From: Vitis vinifera
Taxonomy: Eukaryota > Streptophyta > Magnoliopsida > Vitales > Vitaceae
DNA: 64,000 nt
Assembly (NCBI RefSeq): GCF_030704535.1
Contig: NC_081810.1
Coordinates: forward strand, 8,566,501 to 8,630,500
Reading direction: 5' to 3'
The notes beneath the pieces were generated by a model. That model was not told the DNA's origin. It saw nothing but the letters and a program-made list of their open reading frames with translations, and did not search any database. Positions 27,801 through 39,026 of this stretch are shown in pieces (the stretch's first letter is position 1; every line of letters starts with the position of its first letter). Position numbers and translations under genes: made by a program.

Positions 27801-29401
27801 GTACGGATTGCCAAATTTTCAATGGTCTGCCGCCCCCACAAGTGGATTATTACCTTCAGGCAGCTGTTTTTTTTTCATTTGTTTATTATTTCTATTAAAA
27901 ACCAATATATTCAAACCTACATTGAGACTTGATGCTTGACCCATGTGATAGCTTTATTTAATTTCATCACTTTTGAGCTGGGTTGATGTCATTAGGCTAG
28001 GGTTTTACTATTTTCATAGGTGTCCCTGAGCTGGGTTTCTTTGTTGGCAATTTCTATGAACTTACAGTACATGAACTATATGATATGACACTTGACTTAT
28101 GGGAAACATTTTCCTTTCAACAATCACCAAGAATCCCCTATCACATTTTTCATTGATTTGGAACCTTTTAAAGAAATGCCACCATTGGATCCAAGAGTGA
28201 GGCGCATGCTCGAGATATGTTTGATCAAAACTCCAGTACCATGATAAGTTATCAGCATGACCTAAAAATTCAAGTAGGGTTTGCTTTTTGTTTTATCGAG
28301 AAGTTAAAATCAAGCCTAAAATCATAGATTTATATGCAATGTAACTGTTATAAAAAAATTACTAAGCATGAAATAACTTTTTGTATACATCAAAATAGAA
28401 CTTCTACGAGATGAACTCTTTTTAATAGCATTATGTAAGTAGTCACCAACGATCTTTTCAGCCAATGTAAAGAGAGTTTTTGGTGTGTTAGGCTAAACAA
28501 TTGGGCCAGTTACATTTTTTAACTTATCTTGGGCAAAGATGCTTTTAAGAGAGGGAAGGGAATTCATTTGGAACTCCTGACTTTGAGTGGACAATTGAGT
28601 AGATAAGATAATATGCCAATATTTGAAGCAACCAGGATGTGAAACCAAATATAAAAAGGGATTATGTAATCTCAATTTGAGCTCCACACGCCATTAAAAC
28701 CCAAGCACATCATAAAATATAAAAGCCAGGGTCGCAGCCCCACATGGTTCCGTGTGAAAGAAAGAAAACCAAAGAGTATATATAATGCAATTTTCTGAGT
28801 ACAAGCATGACGAGATGAGGAAGAAACAAAAATGAACCCATTTTGTCAAATGACAATGGCCGAATTTTAAGCTAAAATTATTTCCAGCTTTTACCCTTTG
28901 TCTGGTGAAGAATCACAATTCACCCAACAACCAAATTTAATTATTGTTTTGCTTCTTCTTCTTCAATGGCACTGATACAAAAGTGGGCATACGCTTAAGG
29001 CTCGGTCAAAGCATATTCCCCACATGGGTAACCACCAAACTTGGTGGGAAAACCACCGGAAACTGGTTTTTCTTTTCATTTTGGGTTTCAAATTTCTGGA
29101 TTTGTCTGAAAATTTGGGTGTAATTCCTTCTCTATAGATGACAGAAAATTCTTGGGAAACCCCAGCTCTGAGAAGAGAGGTGCATGTTCTATGCTGGTTT
29201 TTCCCTAAGGCAAAAGCAATGAATTAAAGGAAAAAAGAAATTAAAAGAACCCATTACATGTTGGGCCTAGCTAAGAATTCTCAGCAACCAAACAGAAGTA
29301 GAAAGAAAGAGGAGAGCAATCCCCACCAATATGATGATCATTAATTCTACCATATCAAACATGATGCATGAAGAAAGTTTAAAAGATTTAGGGTGGTGAA
29401 T
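24838..29401. other. Intergenic DNA, no gene supported
   Basis: Mixed-composition sequence without a frame I recognise. Short open frames around 25,246-25,449, 25,828-26,067 and 27,610-27,792 (+) show no known motif. A tandem duplication sits at 26030-26254. 28,700-29,400 is probably 3' flank or UTR of the LOB-domain gene. Some of it may be transcribed non-coding sequence. Confidence 0.4.
26030..26254. repeat. Tandem duplication of about 118 bp
   Basis: Copy 1 is about 26030-26147 and copy 2 about 26148-26254. Both run from TGCTTCCAAAA(G/A)GAATTAT through GAATGCTAGTTTCTTCCTGG to ACTGAAGTGATTCT. Copy 2 lacks two short stretches. Non-coding as far as I can see. Confidence 0.85.
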
Positions 29402-30294
29402 TCAGTCGAAGTATGGAATGTTATCACTTGTAATAGAGCTATAGCCTGTTGTGCTTGAAGGCAGTATTGTATACAAAGAAGATGCAGAAGGAGGTGAAGA
29501 AGAAACAACTGATGGTGTGGGTGGGGGTAGAGGTAGAGGAGGTGGAGGAAGAGATGATGGCAGTGAAACTGCAGATATCGAATCGGACTCCGAAGAAACT
29601 AGAGCAGCATGACTAGAAGAAATGATGGTGGAAGCAGCTTCTCTATACTTGTATTTCAGTATCTCAGCTTTCACTGCATTAAGTTCGGTTTGTAGAGAAT
29701 GAACTTGATGTTGTAAAGCTGAGATTGCACCCATGCATCCATAGACTGGATCTCTGAGCCTCAAGTTTGCTTCAAAAACCAGGCTGTTCACGGCATCTGC
29801 TCTTTGGTTCTCTGCAACATCCTAATTGTATATGCATAAATTATAGAAGAAAACATCAGAAGGGTAGAACGTTATGAAGACTGTAAGATTAGATGGGAAC
29901 TGGGGCTTTACCATGAGCATCTTGGAGACGTTGCTGGCACCAAAAACTTTGTGGACAGCAGCAAACTTGTGAGGTTCATGGGGGGAGAAATAGGGGGAGA
30001 AAGGGCACTCTTCAGCACATCTTCTTCTCAGAAGCTTACATGCAGCACAAGGGGTGATAGTGTTCAAGGTCCCAGGAGGCCCCAGCAACTGTCTCCTTCC
30101 CATATGAGAAGATTTATGATCAGTTTCTCTCTTGATCTTCTTTCCTACTTCATCAAATAATCTCTCCCTGATCAACAAACAACAATGGAAAAGAAAAAGG
30201 AAAACAGAAGGAACAGTTATTATAAAGAGAAAGGAAAACTTGGGGTTTTAGTAAATTGTGGTTCATCTCATTAATTCTACCTTTCTCTGGACAT
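29402..30294 (-). CDS. LBD15: LOB-domain transcription factor, LBD15-like, three exons, 229 aa
   Basis: Coding exons (minus) are 30281-30294, 29912-30167 and 29402-29821, all with GT-AG introns. The first coding exon is only 14 nt (ATGTCCAGAGAAAG) and restores the N terminus MSRERERLFDEVGKKIKRE, as in LBD15 proteins. The alternative in-exon ATG at 30178 would begin inside the intron acceptor and is less likely. The LOB domain shows the DNA-binding block CX2CX6CX3C (Cys45, 48, 55, 59), the central FGASNVSKML segment with its conserved Gly, and the C-terminal Leu-zipper-like coiled coil LQHQVHSLQTELNAV. Class I LBD proteins are nuclear plant transcription factors; LBD15 has been tied to meristem and vascular (tracheary element) development. 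The C-terminal 80 residues are Ser/Pro-rich and variable. Confidence 0.92.
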
Positions 30295-30943
30295 TCAAGA
30301 GAGCATGCAACTTGTTGGGAAGTAGCTAGAGACGGGGACAGAGTTCCAAAGGGGGCAGGAAAGGGAAGGAAAGAAGAATGTGATCAAGGGAGAGGAGTGC
30401 TTTAAATGGCTTAAAGGACTTAGGACAAGGAGGTCAATCTTTTTTTTCTTCTCTAGGAAACAAACAAGAGACGCATTATGATATTATGGAAAAGGTTGAA
30501 AAGAAAGATTGTGATTTTGTTTTTATGAGATGATGGTTTTGGGTAAGCATTATCTCATGCATAGTTGGATGTGAATTTGAGGATTGAGTCATGGGGGGAA
30601 CAGTAGATTAGGAGAGAGAGAGAGGAATGGCAGCTGTGGGCATGTTAACATGAACTAGTTGCTCACGTGTGGGCTTCTCTATTGCCGCCATTGAATTTAA
30701 ACGCAACCATCTGTCATGCAGTGATGTGAATGGCTGGACTTTCTTAACACCCACGCTTGTTGGGTCTACCTCCACCCTCCATTTGTGCTTCTCTAGGGTT
30801 GCCTCTAACTCCCTGTTAATTTTTAATTTGTTTAAAAAGAAACTTCTAGTTACGTACTTATGGAACTTTGTCATTTCCACAAAAATTAGATTATTATTTA
30901 AGAAAAAGCAAATGAGATCATGCCCAAACAAATGAGATTAAAA

Positions 30944-30946
<3 letters not shown>

Positions 30947-30992
<46 letters not shown>
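30947..30992. repeat. (AT)23 microsatellite
   Basis: An uninterrupted AT dinucleotide run of about 46 bp, roughly 650 bp upstream of the LBD15-like start codon. Runs this long are normally length-polymorphic. Confidence 0.95.
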
Positions 30993-30994
<2 letters not shown>

Positions 30995-31931
30995 CAAGGA
31001 TGCCAAATTATACAGCAATATCCCTTTGTTAAAATAAGATATATTTATATTTTTCTTGATTTTTTTTAATTTTATTTCTTTCCTTTTATATCGTGATTCT
31101 TTTTATCTTAAACGAAAGGTGTATGTGATTTTTACCCCCTTGTACACCTAAAATATCTTGCTTTAATCTTTTTCTTTTTTACCCATACACCTAAATAACT
31201 TTACTCTTACTTCATTTTTTTCCCCATTTTTTTTTTTTATCATTTTTCCTCTTTTCCTCTTTCTTTTCCTCAGTAAATTCAAAATGGTGGAAAGAAATAT
31301 TGAGAATAAGATTGACTATCATGAACAAAGCACATGGGAAAAAGAAATATCGAGAGTAAGGTTAGTTACCATGACCAAAGTACATGGGAAAAAAGGAAAA
31401 TAACATTTTGTTGAAGTTAATGAAGTATCTCCACTAAAATTAATCTTGCAATTCTTTGAAATAATCCATATAAGAAAACTAAAATTCATTATATGAAAAG
31501 GGTTTATCTTCTTGATCAACCTTTCCTTGTATGCCCTTCAACCTTGTTCATGTTGAAAGAAAATTTAATTTGGTTTAAGATTTTCATGAGTTGATTGCAT
31601 AAGCTCTAAAACTATTGACTTTTTTTTTTTATAAAAACTAATTAGGTATTAATGATGTTAAGACTAATCATTTTCATTATATTTAATATCACTCATTATT
31701 TGGAAAATATAGTCAATTCAACGTTTTATTATAAATAATTTTTAGGGTTTTATTATCTCGAGATTTATTTAAAAGACTTTGACACACCCATCCCAATATA
31801 AGTTTGAGAATGGACTAATCTCGTAATGAGTTTAATATTGAAAACCAAAAGATGAAGTTAAACTTTCGAAGTGTTGCCACATTTTTTCTTATAGTCAATT
31901 GATTTTCATAAGAAATAATCAAATCATTGAA

Positions 31932-31940
31932 TTCAATAAG
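31932..31940. repeat. 9-bp target-site duplication, left copy
   Basis: TTCAATAAG, repeated exactly at 32604-32612. The pair brackets the MITE between them. A nine-base duplication is the hallmark of Mutator-like transposition. Confidence 0.85.
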
Positions 31941-32603
31941 GGGAGAATTATCTTTTGGGGGTAGATGTGCCCCCAAATTAACAAAAGGTCCATATAACTC
32001 TTTAAATTGAGTTGAAGGAAATGAAATAGTAACGGACAAATATACTCTTTAAGAACATATATAAAATATTTTATAAAATTAAGTTAAATATTTTTTTTTC
32101 AATAATTTTTTTTTCAAAAATACTAAAGTAAATAAAAGTAGTTTTCAAAAATATTAAATTAAATATTTTTTTTTTCAAAAATATTAAATTAAATTTTTTT
32201 TTCAAAAATATTAAATTAAATCAAAGTATTTAAAAAAATATTTAATTTAATATTTTTTAAATATTAAATTAAATAAATTTATTTTTAAAAAAATATGAAT
32301 TTAAATAAATTTATTTTTAAAATATATTAAATTAAATAAAAGTATTTAAAAAAATATTAAATTACATAAAAGTATTTTTTAAAATATTAAATTAAATAAA
32401 AAATATTAAATTAAATAAAAGTATTTTTCAAAAATATTAATTTTTTTTTCTCAAAATCAATAAAGGGCATTTTTGAAAATACTGAAGGATGATATCTTTC
32501 AACTCAATTTCCATACTTTCAATGGGTCTTGAACTCAATTTGAAGAGTTACATGGACCTTTTGTTAATTTAGGGTCCATCTACCCTCAAAACATAATTCT
32601 CCC
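31941..32603. mobile_element. Mutator-like MITE, 663 bp, with terminal inverted repeats of about 100 bp
   Basis: The left end GGGAGAATTATCTTTTGGGG and the reverse complement of the right end (GGGAGAATTATGTTTTGAGG) match, and the similarity continues inward for about 100 bp through TTAACAAAAGGTCCAT and AATTGAGTT. The element is flanked by the 9-bp duplication TTCAATAAG. Long terminal repeats plus a 9-bp target duplication fit a non-autonomous Mutator-like element. The middle (about 32,085-32,450) is an A/T-only array of degenerate ATATTAAATTAAAT units. It has no transposase. It is a plain DNA element. Confidence 0.85.
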
Positions 32604-32612
32604 TTCAATAAG
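32604..32612. repeat. 9-bp target-site duplication, right copy
   Basis: TTCAATAAG, identical to 31932-31940. See the MITE it brackets. Confidence 0.85.
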
Positions 32613-35600
32613 CAATACTTGAATTAAAAAAAAAAAAAGTATTTAATATCCCATTTTCAAACATGATATGACATGATGAGTCAAAAAATAAACTCGAGAA
32701 TAGACAAAAAAAAAAAAAAAAAAACAAGTGCGATTACTATGTTCATAAACCCAATTATAACTTCAAATTGTGGTTATCGAGATTAGCAACATGGAGAAAA
32801 AGGGGGGAATTTAACCCAAAAAAAGGGTTACATTATGAGGATGGAGGTTTCGATTATTAAAGAAAAGAAGTTGCTTAAAATGTAAGGAAATGGATTCATG
32901 TGGGTCATGAGTTCTTGTTTGACCCGGATTCTAGGGGTATAGAAGTCGTTGCTCTCTCATCTCCGATTAACCTAACCTTTTTCAGTTCCCACATCCTCAC
33001 TACACCGACATTCATTTCTCCATGACAACTAACAACCCCATACTCCCTCCTTCGATTTGAATCTATTCCTAATTCTATCTTTATACCCAATGGCCTATAC
33101 AATTGACTCGGCTATTTGAATTTCAGCATACCGTGCATGTATTAATGATTAGATGCATGTGACAATGTTTTCTTTTGTATTTACTCTACGTGGGTGTTCA
33201 AAAGGACAAAGTGTTCTTTATGTTTTCTTTTGTATTTATTCTACTGGGTATTCAAACGAAAATATTATTATTTAAATTGATATCCTAATTGATTCCGTGA
33301 CCATATTTTAAGATTTTAAAATCCATTATTTAAAATAATTTTCAAGGTAAAAAAAATAATAATAAATGAAGTTAGGGAACGTGGTACTTCTCCTACAAGT
33401 TTTATTTTGGTGCATTTAGGAAATTTTCTAATTGAGGAATTTTGCTTAAATCTATACTTTTCTCCTATTCATATTATTATATGCCAGCCATTTTTTTTTT
33501 AATTTTTTTAAAAATAAAATGACTTGTGAGAGGTTGTAAATGTCTATCTTCTTTAAAAATTAAAGCTTTTAGAAGAAGATTTTTTGTTTTTTTTTTTTAT
33601 AATTATTACATGATAATATAACTATTTCTAATGCAACTTTAAAATTAGACTTGGTAAAAAGATCTTTTATCATCACAAAAACCTATTTTAAGTCTTCAAA
33701 ATGATCAATCGTGATTGACAATTATAGTTTCATACATGTTTGTTCGGGACTATCATAGCTCGGAATACACGCATTGGAACTCTTTGCTCAATGTCCTAGA
33801 TCAAGCCTACTTATTCTACTCAAAAACTCAAATACAATAGTCAAACCACATTAGACACAAATCAAAATAACAAAAAATAAAAAAATAAAAAAATAAAAAA
33901 GCTTTAATGATATTGTTGAGTAATTAATTTTTCCAATGCAAATAAATCATATGGTGTCTTTTGAATTTTTATCTGAGAATAATAAATTATAAAAATAAAC
34001 ATATAATGAAATTTGAATATGTGACATTTTTAAAAAATTATATGAAACTAATAAATTTTTGAAAAGTTTATATTATTAGGATTTCGATCCATGATGTGGG
34101 TCATGTGGAATTAATAAATTATGAAAATAAATATACGATAAAATTTGAATTCATAACTTCTCTTCAAAATTATATCGAACAAATAATTTTTCAAAAAAAA
34201 TTATACTATTAGGATTTTGATCCAAAATGTGTATCATTTGGAATTTTTCCTTTTACTATTTTTTTGAGTTTTTTTTTGTGAGATTAAAAAAGTGTGGAAA
34301 TAAATATGATGGTATTTGAATTCATGATATCTCTTTTTATCGAGGTTTCATATTATATTGAATAACTAATTTTTCAAAAAGTCTATATTATTAGAATTTG
34401 GATATATATATATATATATATCTTGTGTCATGTCGTGTTATTTAATGGGTATAAGTGTAATTTGACAATGAAATAATATCTTGTCATGTAATTGTTTATT
34501 TAAAAAGTTTGTATTTATTCAGTGTGAATACAATTGAAGATCTTGAAAATTTATTTGATGAGGCTATTGGATAAAAATAACTTGACCCATGTGTGTTTTT
34601 TGACTACATTTGCATGGCCCATCATTTTCTAGCGTAGACTTTGGCATCAACCCGATGCCCCATTTGGGCCTATTGGGTTTCCCTTGGCTTGGGTGGTTAG
34701 GATATCTTTTTCTTCATTTTTTTAATTGTTTTTTTTTTTTTTTCTCTTTTTGATAGAGAAGGAGTCAGAGGCATAACTTGGAAATGGCAAGGCTGAAACC
34801 ATCAAACTCTAAATCTGAACCGTTGAATGTGTGTGATGAAAGCTATATCAATGACAAAAAATATAAACAAACGAGATTAAGATATAAAAATATAAATAAA
34901 AAAAATTAAAATACAAATATATAAATGAATAAGTCTAAGATATAAAAATACAAATAAATAAGAACGAAAATGTAAATAAAGGAAACCTAAAAGTATTATG
35001 TGGCACCACAGAATTGTTGGTGTCATCTTCGTAAATATATTCTTTAATACCATAATATGACCTGAACTTTTAAAGCGTATTTTGATATCGCTTTTATAAT
35101 AGAAGTAAGACTATGCCAAGAAATTATCTTTCAAAATAATTTCTTATTTTTCTAAGCTTTTTATTTTCTAAAAGAGAAAGCAATAAATAATTTTCTAATT
35201 TTAAAAAATAAAACTTTGACTAAAAATAAATATTTTTGGAACAAATTTGAATTTTTTTAGATTTTTTTTTTATAAATGTTAAGTATTTTTTACATTTGAG
35301 TTTCTAAAAAGAAATTATTTTTAAAAAAATAATTGTGAGTGCTAGTCAAAAAGACTGATTTTTCATTGCCATAAAAAATAATAGTTAATAAAAAAGTTTT
35401 ATTTTTTGTATTTGACTAATATTTTTATTAACTTGGCTAATAAAATATAATTAATAAAGATATTTTTTGTCTTTTTGCATTTACCTTATATTTGTATATA
35501 TCTAGGTTTTATTTTCTTTTTTTATCTTATATTTACTTAATTGTATTTAAGTATGTGAGTAATTATTTTGAAAAATGTTTAATAGAAATTTTATCAAAGA

Positions 35601-35849
35601 TGAAATAATTTTCTTTATAAATTAAAATATAATTTTTTTTTTCAAAAAATAATATTTTTATGATTTTATATTAATCATTTTTAAAAAGGTATTATTAAAA
35701 ATTATTATTTGAAAAGTAAATATTAAAATATAATATTTTTAACCAAATTATTTGTTCTTTATTTTTTTTAAAACACGAGTTTAGTTTTATAATTATTTTT
35801 GGTAGAAGGATTTATTTATTTAAATTGATGTAATTATTCCAGAAGCTCA
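32613..35849. other. AT-rich intergenic DNA, no gene seen
   Basis: Very AT-rich with poly-A and poly-T runs. It contains a triple repeat at 33978-34403 and an (AT)9 run near 34404-34421. A motif like AACCGTTGAATGTG near 34,816 recurs in similar form near 57,200 and in the 4-kb triple repeat, suggesting a dispersed repeat family. No coding content was found. Confidence 0.5.
33978..34403. repeat. Three degenerate units of about 130 bp
   Basis: Units begin at about 33978, 34110 and 34281. Each runs AATAAATTAT-like sequence, GAAATTTGAAT-like, TTTTTCAAAA-like and TATTATTAGGATTT(C/T)GATCCA-like segments. The third is the most decayed and follows a gap of about 35 bp. It reads as old tandem amplification of AT-rich DNA. 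Confidence 0.65.
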
Positions 35850-35935
35850 TCCACACACCCCCACATCAAACTACACAACCCTATTCCTAACCGTCAGATT
35901 TGGAGACTTTGAAATGTAGACACATTGTGGGTTGA
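35850..35935. repeat. Direct repeat, copy A, upstream of the THA8-like PPR gene
   Basis: The stretch from CACACCCCCACATCAAACTA through ACAACCCTATTCCTAACC to TTTGGAGACTTT recurs in the same orientation at 41318-41417. The two copies bracket a 5.4-kb segment that holds the PPR gene and the pseudogene cluster. The distance to the PPR start codon is about 150 bp, so copy A may include promoter sequence. Confidence 0.8.
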
Positions 35936-36088
35936 GGCATTTACAATCTGGCCCACTATTATTTAGTATGGGCTTTATGGGCTAATCAGGCTCAATCTTT
36001 GGGTTTGGGCTTCTGAGAGGAAAGGTGCCGTCGTCTCTAGAGGAGGACATCAAGCGGATAGTGACGGACTCTCTCAACTGGAGCGGCA

Positions 36089-37636
36089 ATGGCGATTCGA
36101 GCATTTTCAAGATCAAAAATCCCAATTTTCTCTGCAAAAATCCTGCAAAGCCTAATCAAATCACCTATTAAAGAGTCTACAAAGTTCCAATTTCCAGTTC
36201 TAGAAGTGGCTTCGAACAAACCCCTCTTTGGTTTGAAGCATTACCACGACGGAAGGCCGAGAGGACCCCTTTGGAGAGGGAAGAAACTGATCGGGAAAGA
36301 AGCTCTCTTTGTGATATTGGGTTTGAAAAGATTCAAAGACGATGAAGAGAAGCTTCGCAAGTTCATTAAGTCACATGTGTTGAGGCTCCTGAAGATGGAT
36401 ATGATTGCTGTGCTCACTGAGCTTGAGCGCCAAGAGGAGGTTACACTGGCTGTTGAGGTTCTTTTTCTTTGCCCGAATCTTCTCTTCATGTTGTTTGCCC
36501 AACTGGGTTGCTTCTGCATTTGTTTAAAAAAAAACACGTTATTGTCTTTGGGTTTGTGAAGAGTTCTCTTTTGCTGGGGTTTAATATTATGTTTGTTTTT
36601 TCTTCAAGCAATTAAATTTTGAGTTTAGAATTTGATATATGAATGAAAGTTCTAAGCTTTGTTTGTTTCAGTGGAAAATAGAGTTGGGGAGCTATGTGCG
36701 TACACTGTTGAATGAGAATTCTTTTAACTGTGGTTGTGGTTTATTCTTTTCTTGAAGTTTTTGTTCATGTTTTACTCATTTGGGTTAGTGAAGTTTTTGT
36801 TCATGTTTTACTTATTTGGGTTAGTCGAGTTTTTTCAGTTGTCAGAATTTGAAGGTAGTGACAATTTTATTTTTTTTGTTTGTTTATTTTCATGTTTATC
36901 CTAGCAATAAGTGTTCATCATAATGCTGCATCTCCATTTTTAGATTTTCAGAGGACATGTAAGATTTCCCTTTCTTCAATCTTTTTATATCTGGGTCTAT
37001 GAGTTGTTAATTTTAAAGTTTCAGAATTGGGATCTAAATTAAAATGTTATCATTGCAAGTGTTTGTCAAGCAAGACAGGGAATAAATTTGTATCTATAAT
37101 TCGGTTTTATTGTGACTCCTTCAATCACCTTTGTTTCTTGCTCAATCTTCAAGTTTGTGGGCTTTTACTATTCATGCTTCTCCTTTTTTTCTCAACTTCT
37201 GGGGTTTTATCTGATGAGCCTTAGGGAAGAACTTATTGAATTTCAGGTGTTTAGAGTGTTTCAAAAGCAAGACTGGTATAAGCCTGATGTCTATTTGTAT
37301 AAGGACTTGATTATTGCATTAGCAAAATGCAAAAAAATGGACAATGCGATGCAATTGTGGGAAAGTATGAGAAAGGAGGATTTGTTCCCTGATTATCAAA
37401 CATACACAGAAGTCATTCGGGGGTTCTTGAGACATGGGTCACCTGCAGATGCTATGAACATATATGAAGACATGAAGAAGTCTCCAGATCCACCAGAGGA
37501 GTTGCCATTCAGGATATTGTTGAAGGGACTTCTGCCACATCCCCTTTTGAGAAATAGAGTCAAGCAAGACTTTGAGGAGATATTTCCTGATCGGCATGTT
37601 TATGATCCTCCAGAAGAGATATTTGGCATACACTAA
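36089..37636 (+). CDS. Short PPR protein, THA8-like, two exons, 252 aa
   Basis: Exons are 36089-36457 and 37247-37636 with a 789-bp GT-AG intron; the join keeps frame exactly between ...VTLAVE and VFRVFQKQ. The protein resembles the small P-class pentatricopeptide proteins typified by Arabidopsis At1g62350 and THA8/THA8L, which have only a few PPR repeats and bind organelle RNA, with roles in chloroplast group II intron splicing for THA8. The N terminus (MAIRAFSRSKIPIFSAKILQ) is rich in Ser, Arg and Ile with no acidic residue, fitting an organelle transit peptide. A conserved pre-repeat block LWRGKKLIGKEALFVILGLK is followed by helical repeats, including VYLYKDLIIALAKCKKMDNA and YTEVIRGFLRHGSPADAMNI. 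Reading on into the intron would give a truncated 156-residue form. A 36-bp unit is tandemly repeated within the intron. Target RNA is unknown. Confidence 0.85.
36753..36824. repeat. 36-bp tandem duplication in the PPR intron
   Basis: Two adjacent copies at 36753-36788 and 36789-36824, starting TGAAGTTTTTGTTCATG and differing at one base. Evidently a recent slippage or unequal exchange within the intron. Confidence 0.9.
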
Positions 37637-38447
37637 GGTTTGCATTTTGTACTCCATTTTCTTTTTGTTCCTTTTGTTTATTGAAATTTTGTTTATTTAC
37701 GTACTTCTCCCATTTTATTGAGTTCTTTTATCTAGCTTGAATAATTGAATTTGTTTGAAGATATGCATTAGCATATTTGATTAATCAATGACAACATTCC
37801 GTTAAGACATTTTCATTTTGTCCTTACTAGGCTGCTAAGGCATTAATTAACCTAGAAGTATGAGATTGTGGGCTGGTATAGTGGAGTAATCCTTGATTCA
37901 ACTGGCCCTTATAGATATTCAGTCTGAAATGGCCCTTGGACACCTCAATAGCTGACAATGGATTGTGTGAGGAACTACTTCACCCGAACCTAATCCACTG
38001 ATAGTGAGAAGGAGTTCCATCTAAGCAGATTCATCAAAGAATAGTAACGTCTTCCTGAAGAATGTAAGAAATTCCCTCCCAAGAAATGATGAAAGTATAA
38101 ATAACAACATTTTATCCTTAATTACTGGAAGCACTACTATTATCATGGCAGTTACTTTCCGAAGACTGTTTCACCTTGTCCTTTCTTATTGGAAAGAATT
38201 TTGATAGCAACACCCTCCACAAATTATCTAGCTGATGAAAGCAATTATCAAGACAAGAATTGAAAATGCTTTCAAGTTTGAATCTTCCTTCCATGCCTTA
38301 GTTCTGGTCTACTGCATATATTTTACAGGACATGCCTGGAGCTTGGATTATCAAATTGAGTTGCATTCATCCACTTTGATTGCTATGGTACAGTATTGCT
38401 TTCATAATGAGATATTTCTTGTGTGTTTTTCATTTGGTTTTAGGTTT
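37637..38447. other. 3' flank of the THA8-like gene
   Basis: Presumed 3' UTR and intergenic sequence. No gene is supported; the segment 38,230-38,390 (+) has a coding-like look (GHAWSLDYQIELHSSTLIAM) but no recognised family. Confidence 0.4.
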
Positions 38448-38640
38448 CAAAGAATTGCTCACATCAATTGAAGGGCAAGATTGGACAGAGAATGTGAAGG
38501 AGAAGGGTTTATTGTTCTACAAGTGGAAACAGGAGCATGGAAATTCCACCACAAAAGGGCTCATATCTCACTTAGCTTCAGTAGTTGGAGCTTCTCTGAG
38601 TATAAAGTCTGATGTATTGCAAGAAGTTTTCCTTTTTCGA
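38448..38640 (+). pseudogene. Coding-like block of unknown origin, probable exon relic
   Basis: After a TTTTAG acceptor-like site, one frame reads FKELLTSIEGQDWTENVKEK and then LFYKWKQEHGNSTTKGL for about 60 residues with ordinary amino-acid composition, unlike the low-complexity chance frames nearby. I do not recognise the family. There is no matching upstream exon or start codon, and the frame runs into GAGAGA repeat sequence. It lies on the same strand as the subtilase and EngB pieces that follow. It could instead be an alternative downstream exon of the PPR locus. Confidence 0.35.
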
Positions 38641-38686
38641 GAGAGAAAGAAATGCTCTACATTTTTCCATAAAAATGTGAACCATT

Positions 38687-38709
38687 TTGAGAGAGAGAGA
38701 GAGAGAGAG
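38687..38709. repeat. (GA)n microsatellite with duplicated flank
   Basis: A GA run of about 22 bp. The flanking phrase AATGCTCTACATT occurs on both sides (about 38651 and 38711), so the run sits in a small direct duplication. Confidence 0.8.
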
Positions 38710-39026
38710 GAATGCTCTACATTCATCTTGCATGCATTTTCATACTGAAAATAAATTTTGTTAACAATGAATAATAATCATATTATTCTCTTTTATGTCA
38801 GCTTTATGTGATTATCTTCTTAACTCGTTCATTTATTGACTATGTTATTAATTCTTTCATCACTCTAAAATCAGCCCCTTTCGCATATTGTCATAAAAAT
38901 TAATGTTAACAATTACCAATTACAAAATATTACATTTACGATAATCAAATCCACTCCTCCTCTCTTTCACCTTGTAACTAATTTGCATCTCTCTCCTCTG
39001 TTTTTATTCTGCTGCAAGTTTTGCAG

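Larger units (their letters stand above)
30295..31940. other. LBD15-like promoter side and AT-rich intergenic DNA
   Basis: Upstream region of the LOB-domain gene, with no further gene supported. Pyrimidine-rich and A-rich tracts and a long AT microsatellite occur. The short frame at 30,608-30,931 (-) shows no motif and is likely chance. Confidence 0.5.

Noticed and set aside
30178-30178. ATG at 30178 as the LBD15 start
   Set aside because: It lies inside the intron upstream of the acceptor; joining the short exon 30281-30294 gives the expected family N terminus.
30608-30935. Overlapping plus and minus frames upstream of LBD15
   Set aside because: No motif and no conserved pattern that I recognise; likely promoter sequence.
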